Assembly (NCBI GenBank): GCA_017516065.1
Contig: JAFWDQ010000017.1
Coordinates: forward strand, 1-58,346
DNA length: 58,346 nucleotides
From: Oscillospiraceae bacterium
Lineage (GTDB): Bacteria > Bacillota > Clostridia > Oscillospirales > Oscillospiraceae
Reading direction: 5' to 3'
Part shown: positions 45,166 through 53,501 of the stretch, in pieces
Numbering within the stretch: position 1 is the stretch's first letter
Layout: every line of letters starts with the position of its first letter
Made by a program: the position numbers and the translations under genes
The notes under the pieces: generated by a model
What the model saw: the letters and a program-made list of their open reading frames with translations, nothing else
Database searches by the model: none
What the model was told of the DNA's origin: nothing

Positions 45166-47153
45166 TCGTCATCGGGATCACCGGAGGTACCGGCGTCGGC
45201 AAGACCACCGCTCTGGAGGTCCTGCGGAGCCTGGGAGCCGCCATCATGGACTGCGACGACATCTACCATGAGCTTCTGGAGCGGGACGAGGATCTGCGTC
45301 GGGAGCTGACGGCGCGGTTTGACTGTCTGGGCCCCGACGGCGGCATCGACCGAAAGCGGCTGGGCCGGATCGTCTTCTCCGATCCGGCAGCGCTGGAGGA
45401 ACTCAACGCCGTCACACACAGTGCCGTCCGGCAGGAGCTGGAGCGGCGTCTGGAGTACCTGCGGGCGGAGGGCTGCAGGGTGGCGGCGGTGGATGCCATC
45501 GCCCTCATCGAGAGCGGCATCTCCCGGATGTGTGACGTACTGGTGGCCATCTGTGCCCCCCGGGAGGAGAGGATCCAGCGGATCGTGGCCCGGGAGGGCA
45601 TCTCCGAGGCGTATGCCCGGCTCCGGGTGGACGCCCAGAAGCCGGATTCCTTTTTCCGGGACAACTGCGACCATTTTTTGAAAAACGACAGCGACGAGGC
45701 GACCTTTGCAGAGCGGGCCCGGGCGCTGTTCCAAACCATCATCGGCGAGAAGGAGGAGGACCCCATGGCAGAAAAGACGAAGGGCGATAAACTCAGAGAG
45801 ACCCTGCTGGACCGGCCGAAAAACGGCTTCGACCGCCTCAGCGCGAAGGAGAAGAAGGCCTGCATGGCCTACGGAGAGGACTACAAGGCGTTTCTGAACG
45901 CCGCCAAGACGGAGCGGGAGGCCGTGGCCACGGTGCGTCAGCAGGCGGAGGCCAAAGGCTTTCGGGCCCTGACCCCCGGCATGGCGCTGAAGCCCGGCGA
46001 CAAAGTCTACTCCGTGAACCGGGACAAGGCCGTCTATCTGGCCGTCATCGGCAAGCGCCCCCTGACGGAGGGCGCTGTCATCGGCGCGTCCCACATCGAC
46101 GCGCCCCGGCTGGACCTGAAGCCCAATCCCCTGTACGAGGCCGACGAGCTGGCGTTCCTCAAGACCCACTATTACGGCGGCATCCGCAAGTACCAGTGGG
46201 TGACCATCCCGCTGGAGCTCCACGGCGTGCTGGCGAAAAAGGACGGCACCGTGGTCCCCGTGTTGCTGGACGACCCTCTGCTGACCATCACGGACCTGCT
46301 GCCCCATCTGGCGGCGGACCAGAGCAAGAAGCCCCTGGGCACCGCCATCACCGGCGAGGGCCTGAACCTGCTCATCGGCAGTCAGCCCTTCCCCGACGAC
46401 AAGGGCAAGGACCGGGTGAAGCTGCAGATCATGTCTCTGCTCTACGAAAAGTACGGCGTTACCGAGGCGGACTTCATCTCCGCCGAGCTCTCCGCAGTCC
46501 CGGCCTTCCGGGCCGCGGACGTGGGCCTGGACCGCAGCATGATCGGCGCCTACGGTCAGGACGACCGGGTCTGCGCCTACGCCGTGTTCCGGGCTCTGCT
46601 GGATGTGGAGGCCCCGGAGAAGACGGCGGTGTGCGTGCTGGCGGACAAGGAGGAGATCGGCTCCGACGGCGTGTCCGGCATGAAGTCCCAGGCCTTTGAG
46701 ACGTTTATGGCGGCCCTCTGCGGCGGCGGCGACGCCATGCGCACCTGCTTTGCCAACTCCTTCTGCCTCTCCGCCGATGTGACGGCGGCCTACGACCCCA
46801 ACTTTTCCGAGGTCTATGAAAAGCGCAACAGCGCCCGTGTCAACTACGGCGTGGGCCTTTGCAAGTACACCGGCGCCCGTGGAAAGGCCGGGGCCTCCGA
46901 CGCCGCCGCGGAGCTGGTGGCAAAGGTGCGCCGGGTGCTGGACGACGACGGCGTCATCTGGCAGATGGCGGAGCTGGGCAAGGTGGACCAGGGCGGCGGC
47001 GGCACGGTGGCGGGCTATCTGGCCCAGCGGAACATCGACGTGCTGGATGCCGGCGTGCCGGTGCTGTCCATGCACGCCCCCTTTGAGACGGTGGCCAAGA
47101 TCGACTGCTATATGACCAGCCGTGCCATGCTGGCGCTGTACCGGGCGCTTTGA
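45162..47153 (+). CDS. coaE: Dephospho-CoA kinase joined in frame to an M18 aminopeptidase
   Basis: One uninterrupted frame of 663 residues encodes two complete proteins. Residues 1-201 are CoaE, the last CoA step: P-loop GGTGVGKTT (8-16), AIMDCDDIYHELL, SEAYARLRVDAQKP. Residues 202-663 are an M18 metallopeptidase: in its own numbering His110 and Asp112 in SHIDAPRLDL, Glu296-297 in ADKEEIGSDG, and His437 in LSMHAPFET. A strong ribosome site (AAGGAGGAGGA, 45750-45760) stands before ATG 45765, exactly where the aminopeptidase would begin. So coaE may have lost its stop, giving a fusion, a separately started peptidase, or both. A missed base in the sequence is also possible. Confidence 0.85.
   Translation: MIVIGITGGTGVGKTTALEVLRSLGAAIMDCDDIYHELLERDEDLRRELTARFDCLGPDGGIDRKRLGRIVFSDPAALEELNAVTHSAVRQELERRLEYLRAEGCRVAAVDAIALIESGISRMCDVLVAICAPREERIQRIVAREGISEAYARLRVDAQKPDSFFRDNCDHFLKNDSDEATFAERARALFQTIIGEKEEDPMAEKTKGDKLRETLLDRPKNGFDRLSAKEKKACMAYGEDYKAFLNAAKTEREAVATVRQQAEAKGFRALTPGMALKPGDKVYSVNRDKAVYLAVIGKRPLTEGAVIGASHIDAPRLDLKPNPLYEADELAFLKTHYYGGIRKYQWVTIPLELHGVLAKKDGTVVPVLLDDPLLTITDLLPHLAADQSKKPLGTAITGEGLNLLIGSQPFPDDKGKDRVKLQIMSLLYEKYGVTEADFISAELSAVPAFRAADVGLDRSMIGAYGQDDRVCAYAVFRALLDVEAPEKTAVCVLADKEEIGSDGVSGMKSQAFETFMAALCGGGDAMRTCFANSFCLSADVTAAYDPNFSEVYEKRNSARVNYGVGLCKYTGARGKAGASDAAAELVAKVRRVLDDDGVIWQMAELGKVDQGGGGTVAGYLAQRNIDVLDAGVPVLSMHAPFETVAKIDCYMTSRAMLALYRAL
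45750..45767 (+). promoter_or_regulatory. Internal ribosome site and start of the M18 aminopeptidase
   Basis: AAGGAGGAGGA lies a few bases before ATG 45765, within the open coaE frame. It encodes EKEEDP M in the fused reading. Its strength and position at the exact domain border suggest that a free 462-residue aminopeptidase (45765-47153) is made. Confidence 0.7.
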
Positions 47154-47183
47154 CTTTAAATCAACAAAAAGGAGGAAGGCACG

Positions 47184-47717
47184 ATGAAAGAGACGATCAA
47201 TGTTTTTGACTACGAGCAGACCATCCTCAAGGCTCTGCCTCAGGGCATCCTGCTGAACACGAAGGAAGAGAAGTTCAACTCCATGGTCATCGGCTGGGGC
47301 GCTCTGGGCATCGCCTGGAATCTGCCCGTCTTCTCGGTACTGGTCCGTGAGAACCGCTACACCAAGGCCCGGCTCGACAGGACCGGAGAGTTTACCGTCA
47401 GCATCCCCATCAACGGCCCCTCCGGCAAGATCGTCAAGGTCTGCGGTTCCCTGTCCGGACGCCGGGTCGACAAGGTTGCCGAGGCGGGCCTGACGCTGGA
47501 GGAGCCCCGGACCAACGGCGTTCCCGGCGTGGCGGAGTATCCTCTGACGCTGGAGTGCAAGATCCTCTATTCTCAGTGGCTGGATCCCGCCGGACTCCCG
47601 GAGGAGCTCCGGGCGGCCATGTATCCCCAGGACGTGTCCGGCTCCGACCCCGGCGTGAACCGGGACCCCCATACGGCGTACATCGCCCAGGTCGTGGATG
47701 CCTACATCATCAAATAA
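47184..47717 (+). CDS. Flavin reductase-like FMN-binding protein
   Basis: 177 residues of the flavin reductase/flavoredoxin family (split-barrel FMN fold): KFNSMVIGWGALGIAW, VLVRENRYTKARL, EFTVSIPI. It probably binds FMN and moves electrons to flavins or other acceptors; the partner is unknown. AAAAAGGAGGAAGGCACG precedes the ATG, 30 bases after the aminopeptidase. Confidence 0.85.
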   Translation: MKETINVFDYEQTILKALPQGILLNTKEEKFNSMVIGWGALGIAWNLPVFSVLVRENRYTKARLDRTGEFTVSIPINGPSGKIVKVCGSLSGRRVDKVAEAGLTLEEPRTNGVPGVAEYPLTLECKILYSQWLDPAGLPEELRAAMYPQDVSGSDPGVNRDPHTAYIAQVVDAYIIK

Positions 47718-47720
47718 GGC

Positions 47721-47761
47721 AAAAAACAGGGACACGGCGTCAGCCGTGTCCCTGTTTTTTT
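47721..47761. terminator. Bidirectional terminator
   Basis: acagggacacggc and gccgtgtccctgt form a 13-bp stem with loop gtca, flanked by A and T runs. It ends both the flavin reductase gene and the convergent ACT-ior operon. Confidence 0.93.
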
Positions 47762-47778
47762 ATTGTCTTCTGTCGGCC

Positions 47779-48216
47779 TTACAGGCCCCAGAGCTCGTCT
47801 TCCTTCAGCACGCCGACGGTGTCGGCGGCGTTGAGAGCGGCAATGGCCTTATCCAGATCGTTGACCCGCATGATCACGCAGGCCCGGTCGGTCTTGCGCA
47901 GGATGAAGGCGTAGGCGTACTCGATGCTGACGCCGGCGTCGCTGAGACACTTCACCGTGGCGTTCATGCCGCCGGGGGCGTCGTCCATGACCACGGCCAG
48001 CACGGGGGTGAGCTTCACCAGACAGTTTTCACTCTGCAGGGCCTCCAGCGCCGTGTCGGGATCCGTCACGATCATGCGCAGGATGCCATAATCGGCGGAT
48101 TCCGCCAGAGAGAGGGCGCGAATGTCGATGTTCTTCTTTGCCAGCAGGTCCGTCACGGCGGCCAGCGCGCCGGGCTGGTTCTGGACAAAGACGGAGAGCT
48201 GTTTGATCGTCGTCAT
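47779..48216 (-). CDS. Tandem ACT-domain protein
   Basis: 145 residues with two ACT domains: LSVFVQNQPGALAAVTDLLA at the N-terminus and the second from about residue 70. ACT domains bind amino acids. This type is often found beside phenylacetate-CoA ligase and IorAB genes, as here, so it may sense an aromatic amino acid. It has no DNA-binding or enzyme domain. GGAGGAGG precedes the ATG. Last gene of the operon. Confidence 0.85.
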   Translation of the reverse strand: MTTIKQLSVFVQNQPGALAAVTDLLAKKNIDIRALSLAESADYGILRMIVTDPDTALEALQSENCLVKLTPVLAVVMDDAPGGMNATVKCLSDAGVSIEYAYAFILRKTDRACVIMRVNDLDKAIAALNAADTVGVLKEDELWGL

Positions 48217-48235
48217 AGTTTGCCTCCTCCTTTTT

Positions 48236-49537
48236 TTAAATCAGCTTGCGCTTGTCGATGACACGGACGGCCTTGCCCTCGCTGCGGGCGATGGTCTTGG
48301 GGGGCACCAGATGGATCTTGGGCCCGATGCCCAGCATATCCCGCATGGCGGAGGCCAGTTCCTTCTCCTTCTTTGCGATGTTGCCCAGGGAGTCGTCGAA
48401 CTGCTCCGGCGGGAACTCCACCCGGACGTCCAGAGTGTCGGAGTTGTTGATCCGGTCCACCTCGATCTCGTAGTTGGGGGGATAGCCCAGCTTGATCAGG
48501 ACCGTCTCGATCTGGGACGGGAAGACGTTGACGCCGCGGATGATCAGCATGTCATCGCTGCGGCCCATGGGCTTGGCCATCCTGATGAACGTCCGTCCGC
48601 AGGAGCACTTCTCCCGGGAAAGCACACAGATGTCCCGGGTGCGGTAGCGCAGGAGAGGGAAGGCCTCCTTGGTCAGAGAGGTGAACACCAGCTCGCCCTT
48701 GGTGCCCTCCGGCAGGACCTCGCCGGTGTCCGGATCGATGATCTCGGCGATGAAGTGGTCCTCGTTAATGTGCATGCCGTGCTGCTCGGCGCACTCAAAG
48801 GCCACGCCGGGGCCGCTGAGCTCCGTCAGACCGTAGATGTCATAGGCCTTGATGCCCAGATTTTTCTCGATATCCCGCCGCATCTCCTCGGTCCAGGGCT
48901 CCGCGCCGAAGATACCGGCCTTAAGGTGATTGTCAGAGGGCGCGTAGCCGCGCTCCTTCAGGGACTCACCCAGATACGCCGCGTAGGAGGGCGTGCAGCA
49001 CAGGAAGGTGGCGCCCAGATCCATCATGAACTGGATCTGCCGGTCCGTGTTGCCGGAGCTCATGGGCAGGGTGAGGGCCCCCACCCTGTGGGAGCCGCCG
49101 TGAAGGCCGAGGCCGCCGGTGAACAGGCCGTAGCCGTAGCAGACCTGCACCACGTCGTCACAGCTGCCGCCTGCGGCCACGATGGCCCGGGCGCAGCAGT
49201 TGTCCCACAGGTCCACATCGTGCTGGGTGTAGAAGGCCACCACCCGCTTGCCGGTGGTGCCGGAGGTGGAGTGGATGCGGACGCATTCCGATTTCGGCAC
49301 GGCCAGCAGACCGTCGGGATACTGCTCCCGCAGATCCGCCTTGGACAGGAAGGGCAGCTTGTGCAGGTCCTCGATGCCGCGGATATCCTCGGGTTTCAGA
49401 CCCATCTCATCCATGCGCTGCCGGTAGCAGGGCACATGGTCATAAACGTGCCGGACCTGCTTTACCAGCCGCTCGCTCTGCAGAGCACGGAGCTGATCCA
49501 GGGGCATGGTCTCGATTTCCGGCTGAAAATACTTCAT
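48236..49537 (-). CDS. paaK: Phenylacetate-CoA ligase (PaaK family)
   Basis: 433 residues of the adenylate-forming family. The ATP loop reads STSGTTGKRVV, and AYDIYGLTELSGPG and GRSDDMLIIRGVNVFPSQIE follow. It joins an aryl acetate and CoA or, next to IorAB, may run from aryl-acetyl-CoA toward ATP formation. Downstream of iorB by 9 bases, upstream of the ACT gene. Confidence 0.92.
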   Translation of the reverse strand: MKYFQPEIETMPLDQLRALQSERLVKQVRHVYDHVPCYRQRMDEMGLKPEDIRGIEDLHKLPFLSKADLREQYPDGLLAVPKSECVRIHSTSGTTGKRVVAFYTQHDVDLWDNCCARAIVAAGGSCDDVVQVCYGYGLFTGGLGLHGGSHRVGALTLPMSSGNTDRQIQFMMDLGATFLCCTPSYAAYLGESLKERGYAPSDNHLKAGIFGAEPWTEEMRRDIEKNLGIKAYDIYGLTELSGPGVAFECAEQHGMHINEDHFIAEIIDPDTGEVLPEGTKGELVFTSLTKEAFPLLRYRTRDICVLSREKCSCGRTFIRMAKPMGRSDDMLIIRGVNVFPSQIETVLIKLGYPPNYEIEVDRINNSDTLDVRVEFPPEQFDDSLGNIAKKEKELASAMRDMLGIGPKIHLVPPKTIARSEGKAVRVIDKRKLI

Positions 49538-49546
49538 ATGTACGCC

Positions 49547-50116
49547 TCACTTTCCTCTGCCAAGCAGAAAGGCTTTCCAGTTTGCCTCCAGGAATTTTGG
49601 CGGCACGGTGCTCTCAATGGCGTTGCGCCAGGCCTCCTCGGTAAACGAGAGGCTCCGGGACAGCACGCCCAGCAGCACAACGTTCACCGCCTTGGCGTTG
49701 CCGGCCTCCAAGGCCAGCGGCAGAGCGTCCACGGTGACGAGATCGGCTCCCAGGGCCTGCACCCGCGCTGCAATGTCGGCGGGATAGTCCGCCGCGCCGG
49801 TGATGACCGGCATGGGCATGATCTCCTGGTTGTTGGCGATGATCCGGCCGCCCTTCTTCAGATAGGGCAGGGCCCGGGCCGCTTCCAGCAGCTCGAAGGC
49901 CAGGATCAGGTCCGCCTCGCCGGGGGCGATGATGGGGGAGGCCACCCGGTCGCCGTACTTGACATAGGTGATGACGGAGCCGCCCCGCTGGGACATGCCG
50001 TGGACCTCGGAGAGCTTCACGTCGCAGCCGCTGCCGCACAGCAGCGCGCCGAGGATGCGGCTGGTGAGCAGGGTGCCCTGCCCGCCGACGCCGACGATCA
50101 TGATACTCTTGGTCAT
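49547..50116 (-). CDS. iorB: Indolepyruvate ferredoxin oxidoreductase, beta subunit
   Basis: 189 residues of the gamma-type domain of 2-oxoacid oxidoreductases: MTKSIMIVGVGGQGTLLTSR, VHGMSQRGGSVITYVKYG. With IorA it decarboxylates arylpyruvates to aryl-acetyl-CoA and reduces ferredoxin. ATG 50116 overlaps the iorA stop by 4 bases; the frame open to 50275 has no start in context. Confidence 0.94.
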   Translation of the reverse strand: MTKSIMIVGVGGQGTLLTSRILGALLCGSGCDVKLSEVHGMSQRGGSVITYVKYGDRVASPIIAPGEADLILAFELLEAARALPYLKKGGRIIANNQEIMPMPVITGAADYPADIAARVQALGADLVTVDALPLALEAGNAKAVNVVLLGVLSRSLSFTEEAWRNAIESTVPPKFLEANWKAFLLGRGK

Positions 50117-51858
50117 TTTTTCGCCGCCCCCTTTGCATCCAGAATCGCGCCGAAGGCGCACATATCGCGGCACAGGCCGCAGCCGAGACAGAGGGTGTCG
50201 TCGATGACGGCTCCCTCGGGGGTGATGCGCAGGGCGGGACAGCCGATCTTCAGGCAGTTTTTGCACTTTTTGCACTTCTCCGCGTCCACGTGGAAGGGCG
50301 GCTGGTGCACGACCTCCTTGAGCAGGGCGCAGGGCCGGCGGCTGATGATGACGGAGGGCTCCCGGACGGGCAGCTCCTCCTTCAGAGCCGCCTCCAGAGC
50401 CGCCATATCATAGGGATCCACCACGCGGATCCGCTTCACGCCCAGGGCGGCGCAGATGGCGTCGATGCTGATCTTGTCCACGATGTCGCCCTTGAGGGTC
50501 TTACCGGTGGAGGGGTTGTCCTGATGGCCGGTCATGCCGGTGATGCTGTTGTCCAGGATGATGACGGTACCGAAGCCCTGATTGTAGACCAGATTGGTCA
50601 GGCTGGTGATACCGGAGTGCATGAAGGTGGAGTCGCCGATGACGGCCACGGTGCGGTCCGCCGCCTCGGGGCGGATCTTCTCAAAGCCGTGGAGCATGGA
50701 GATGGAGGCTCCCATGCACAGACAGGCGTCGATGGCGTTGAGGGGCGCGTTGGCACCCAGGGTGTAGCAGCCGATGTCGCCGGTGACGGTGAGCTTCAGT
50801 TTGTTCAGGGTGTAGAACAGCCCGCGGTGAGGACAGCCGGGACACATGACCGGGGGACGCATGGGCACGGCTCCATCAAAGTCCACGGCCTCCGCCGTCT
50901 CGCCCAGCAGGGCGGTGCGGATGCGGCGCTGGTCGTATTCGCCCTCGAAGCCGAACAGCTCCTTGCCCTTGCAGGCCACGCCGATCTGGCGGCACCAGGA
51001 CTCGATGATATTGTCCAGTTCCTCGATGACGTACAGCTCGTCCACTTCGGCGGCAAAGGCGCGGATCTTCTCCGTGGGCAGGGGATGGATCATGCCCAGC
51101 TTGAGATAGCTGGCCTTTTCGCCCAGAGCCTCAAAGGCGTACTGATAGGCGATGCCGGCGGAGATGATGCCGATCTTCCTGTCGTGCCACTCGATCTGGT
51201 TGAGGGGCGTCTCCTCCGCCAGCTTTGCCAGTGCCAGAGACCGCTCCTCCACGATGTGGTGGCGCTTTTTCGCCTGGCCGGGCATCATGACGTACTTCCA
51301 GGAGTCCTTCACATAGTCCTTTACGGGGACCTCCGTCCGGGGCAGCTCCTCCACCTGGCCCTGGGAGTGGGACACGCGGGTGGACAGCCTGAGCATCACC
51401 GGGGTGTCATAGGTCTCGGAGATCCGATAGGCCTCCGTCACGAAATCCTTGCACTCCACGGAATCTGCCGGCTCCAGCATGGGCAGCTTGGCCGCCCGGG
51501 CATAGTGGCGGGAATCCTGCTCGTTCTGGGAGGAGTGGAGGCCCTGATCGTCGGCCACGGCCAGGATGAACCCGCCGTTGATACCGGTGTAGGAGGCGGT
51601 GAACAGGGGGTCTGCCGCCACGTTCAGGCCCACGTGCTTCATGGCGCAGAAGCTGCGGCCGCCTGCGATGGCGGCGCCCATGGCGGTCTCACAGGCCACC
51701 TTTTCATTGGGCGCCCACTCGGTATAGACCTCGGGATATTTGGCCAGACACTCCATGATCTCGGTGCTGGGGGTGCCGGGATAGGCGGAGGCCACCCGAC
51801 AGCCCGCCTCATAGAGGCCCCGGGCCACGGCTTCATTGCCTAACATCAAACGCTTCAA
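50113..51858 (-). CDS. iorA: Indolepyruvate ferredoxin oxidoreductase, alpha subunit
   Basis: 581 residues: a pyrimidine-type domain, a TPP-binding domain (VIGDSTFMHSGITSL, ILDNSITGMTGHQDNPSTG) and a C-terminal two-cluster ferredoxin (CKKCKNCLKIGCP and CLGCGLCRDMC). Anaerobic enzyme for transaminated Trp, Phe and Tyr. The start is TTG 51858, giving MKRLMLGNEAVARG as in relatives, with GCAGGTGA ahead; the ATG four codons later is the alternative. Confidence 0.94.
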   Translation of the reverse strand: MKRLMLGNEAVARGLYEAGCRVASAYPGTPSTEIMECLAKYPEVYTEWAPNEKVACETAMGAAIAGGRSFCAMKHVGLNVAADPLFTASYTGINGGFILAVADDQGLHSSQNEQDSRHYARAAKLPMLEPADSVECKDFVTEAYRISETYDTPVMLRLSTRVSHSQGQVEELPRTEVPVKDYVKDSWKYVMMPGQAKKRHHIVEERSLALAKLAEETPLNQIEWHDRKIGIISAGIAYQYAFEALGEKASYLKLGMIHPLPTEKIRAFAAEVDELYVIEELDNIIESWCRQIGVACKGKELFGFEGEYDQRRIRTALLGETAEAVDFDGAVPMRPPVMCPGCPHRGLFYTLNKLKLTVTGDIGCYTLGANAPLNAIDACLCMGASISMLHGFEKIRPEAADRTVAVIGDSTFMHSGITSLTNLVYNQGFGTVIILDNSITGMTGHQDNPSTGKTLKGDIVDKISIDAICAALGVKRIRVVDPYDMAALEAALKEELPVREPSVIISRRPCALLKEVVHQPPFHVDAEKCKKCKNCLKIGCPALRITPEGAVIDDTLCLGCGLCRDMCAFGAILDAKGAAKK

Positions 51859-51902
51859 CGATTCACCTGCTTTCTTGGAAAATCATAGATATATCAAATA
51901 AT

Positions 51903-51932
51903 ATTTTAACACGTATTTTCATTCAGCGTCAA
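51903..51932 (-). promoter_or_regulatory. Promoter of iorA-iorB-paaK-ACT
   Basis: TTGACG, 18 bases, TAAAAT on the minus strand, overlapping the end of the DUF951 gene and about 45 bases before iorA. Confidence 0.6.
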
Positions 51933-52113
51933 GGGATCCCCGCTCCATGGAGCGGATGCTGCGCTCTGCTTTGGCCCGGGGTGTCATCACCTCATGGCCG
52001 CAGCCGAGACAGCGGAGCCGGAAGTCCATCCCCACCCGGAGGACCAGCCAGCGGTCACTGCCGCAGGGGTGCTTTTTTTTCAGCTGCAGTACGTCTCCCA
52101 CCGCGATGTCCAT
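51919..52113 (-). CDS. DUF951 family small protein
   Basis: 64 residues. MDIAVGDVLQLKKKHPCGSD and RLRCLGCGHEVMTPRAK match the DUF951 family of short Firmicute proteins with a HPCG and CLGCG pair that may bind zinc. Function unknown. ATG 52113 overlaps the rarA end region, with GAGAGGAGG upstream inside rarA, so it is translated with rarA. Confidence 0.88.
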   Translation of the reverse strand: MDIAVGDVLQLKKKHPCGSDRWLVLRVGMDFRLRCLGCGHEVMTPRAKAERSIRSMERGSLDAE

Positions 52114-52114
52114 G

Positions 52115-53377
52115 TCAGTCCTCCTCTCCGTGGCGGCTGCGGATCTCCTCCCAGTACCGCCGGGCGGCCTGCTCGTTCTTATTGGGACCGTATTCATAGT
52201 ACTTCGCGTCTTTGATGGCGTCGGGGAGATACTGCTGCGTCACGTAGTGGTCCGGGTAGCTGTGGGCATAGCGGTAGCCGCCCCGGTTCAGCTTTTTCGC
52301 ACCGGCATAGTGGGTGTCCTGAAGGGTGGAGGGGATCTCACCTGCCTTACCGGAGCGGACGTCGGCCATGGCCGCGTCAATGGCGCAGATGACGGAATTG
52401 GATTTTGGGGCTGTGGCCAGCACCAGCACCGCCTCCGCCAGAGGCAGCCGGGCCTCCGGCAGTCCCAGCTGGAACGCCGAGTCCACGCAGGCCTTGACGA
52501 TGGAGATGGCCTGGGGATAGGCCAGCCCCACGTCCTCTGAGGCGATGACCAGCAGCCTGCGGCAGGGTGAGATCAGATCCCCCGCCTCCAGCAGCCGGGC
52601 CAGATAGTGGAGCCCCGCGTCGGGATCCGAGCCCCGGATGGACTTCTGGAAGGCGGAGAGGATATCGTAGTGACTGTCGCCGTCCCGGTCGTACCGCATG
52701 GCGGTGCGCCGGAGCAGCTGCTCGGCGTCGGACAGGGCGATTTTGTCGCCCCGGCTGGTGCCGGTGAGGAGCTCCACAGCGTTGACGGCCTTCCGGGCGT
52801 CGCCCCCGCAGGCGTCGGCAAGGAGCTCCACCACGCCGGGCTCCGGCTCAAAGTGCCGGTCGGACTGCTCCCCGGCCAGGGTCAAAGCCCTGCGGACGAC
52901 CTGCTCCGATTCCGGGGCGGTGAGGGCCTTGAACTCAAAGACCGTGGAGCGGCTGAGCAGGGCGTTGTAGAGGTAGAAATAGGGGTTCTCCGTGGTGGCG
53001 GCGATGAGGGTCAGCTTGCCGTTCTCCATGAACTCCAGCAGGCTCTGCTGCTGCTTTTTGTTGAAGTACTGGATCTCGTCCAGATACAGCAGCACCCCCT
53101 GGGGCGCCAGCAGGGTATCCACATTGGCCAGGATCTCCCGGACGTCGGACAGGGAGGCGGTGGTGGCGTTGAGCCGGTGCAGCTTCCGGTTGGTCTGGCG
53201 GGCCAGGATCCCGGCCACGGTGGTCTTGCCGGTGCCGGAGGGGCCGTAGAAGACCATGTTCGGCAGATTCCCGCTCTCCGCGATGCGGCGGAGCATCCCG
53301 TCGGGACCCAGCAGGTGCCGCTGTCCCACCACCTCGTCCAGAGTGCGGGGACGGATCGCGTCAGCAAGGGGCGTCAT
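52115..53377 (-). CDS. rarA: Replication-associated recombination protein A (AAA+ ATPase)
   Basis: 420 residues, similar to RarA/MgsA and eukaryotic WRNIP1, clamp-loader-like ATPases that act at stalled replication forks. Walker A is GPSGTGKTT and Walker B LLYLDEIQ; the C-terminal region RYAHSYPDHYVTQQYLPD is typical. Starts MTPLADAIRPRTLDEVVGQ. Confidence 0.95.
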   Translation of the reverse strand: MTPLADAIRPRTLDEVVGQRHLLGPDGMLRRIAESGNLPNMVFYGPSGTGKTTVAGILARQTNRKLHRLNATTASLSDVREILANVDTLLAPQGVLLYLDEIQYFNKKQQQSLLEFMENGKLTLIAATTENPYFYLYNALLSRSTVFEFKALTAPESEQVVRRALTLAGEQSDRHFEPEPGVVELLADACGGDARKAVNAVELLTGTSRGDKIALSDAEQLLRRTAMRYDRDGDSHYDILSAFQKSIRGSDPDAGLHYLARLLEAGDLISPCRRLLVIASEDVGLAYPQAISIVKACVDSAFQLGLPEARLPLAEAVLVLATAPKSNSVICAIDAAMADVRSGKAGEIPSTLQDTHYAGAKKLNRGGYRYAHSYPDHYVTQQYLPDAIKDAKYYEYGPNKNEQAARRYWEEIRSRHGEED

Positions 53378-53401
53378 AGTACCTCTCCTTGATAAAACAC
53401 A

Positions 53402-53427
53402 GACCGGCGGCGGACCCGCCGCCGGTC
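53402..53427. other. Strong GC hairpin upstream of rarA
   Basis: GACCGGCGGCG and CGCCGCCGGTC, perfect 11-bp stem with a 4-base loop, about 25 bases before rarA. No T-run on either side; a transcript-end or leader structure. Confidence 0.5.
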
Positions 53428-53437
53428 AAAGACAGGC

Positions 53438-53498
53438 AAAAAGCCTCGCAGAGCGCAGCTTTTTTCAAATCAAGACCCGGCGAAGCGGGTTCGATTTG
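53438..53498 (-). terminator. Terminator region after glyA
   Basis: Two structures. Nearest glyA, CAAATC/GATTTG encloses ACCCG/CGGGT (53466-53498). Next, AAAAAGC/GCTTTTT (53438-53465) gives a stem with a T-run on the minus strand. Together they should end glyA transcription. Confidence 0.65.
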
Positions 53499-53501
53499 AT
53501 T

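Noticed and set aside
44640-47735. A 1,031-codon antisense frame over the prfA-coaE region
   Set aside because: It is a mirror of the coaE-M18 frame and its neighbours, explained by GC-biased codon use; no recognisable domain.
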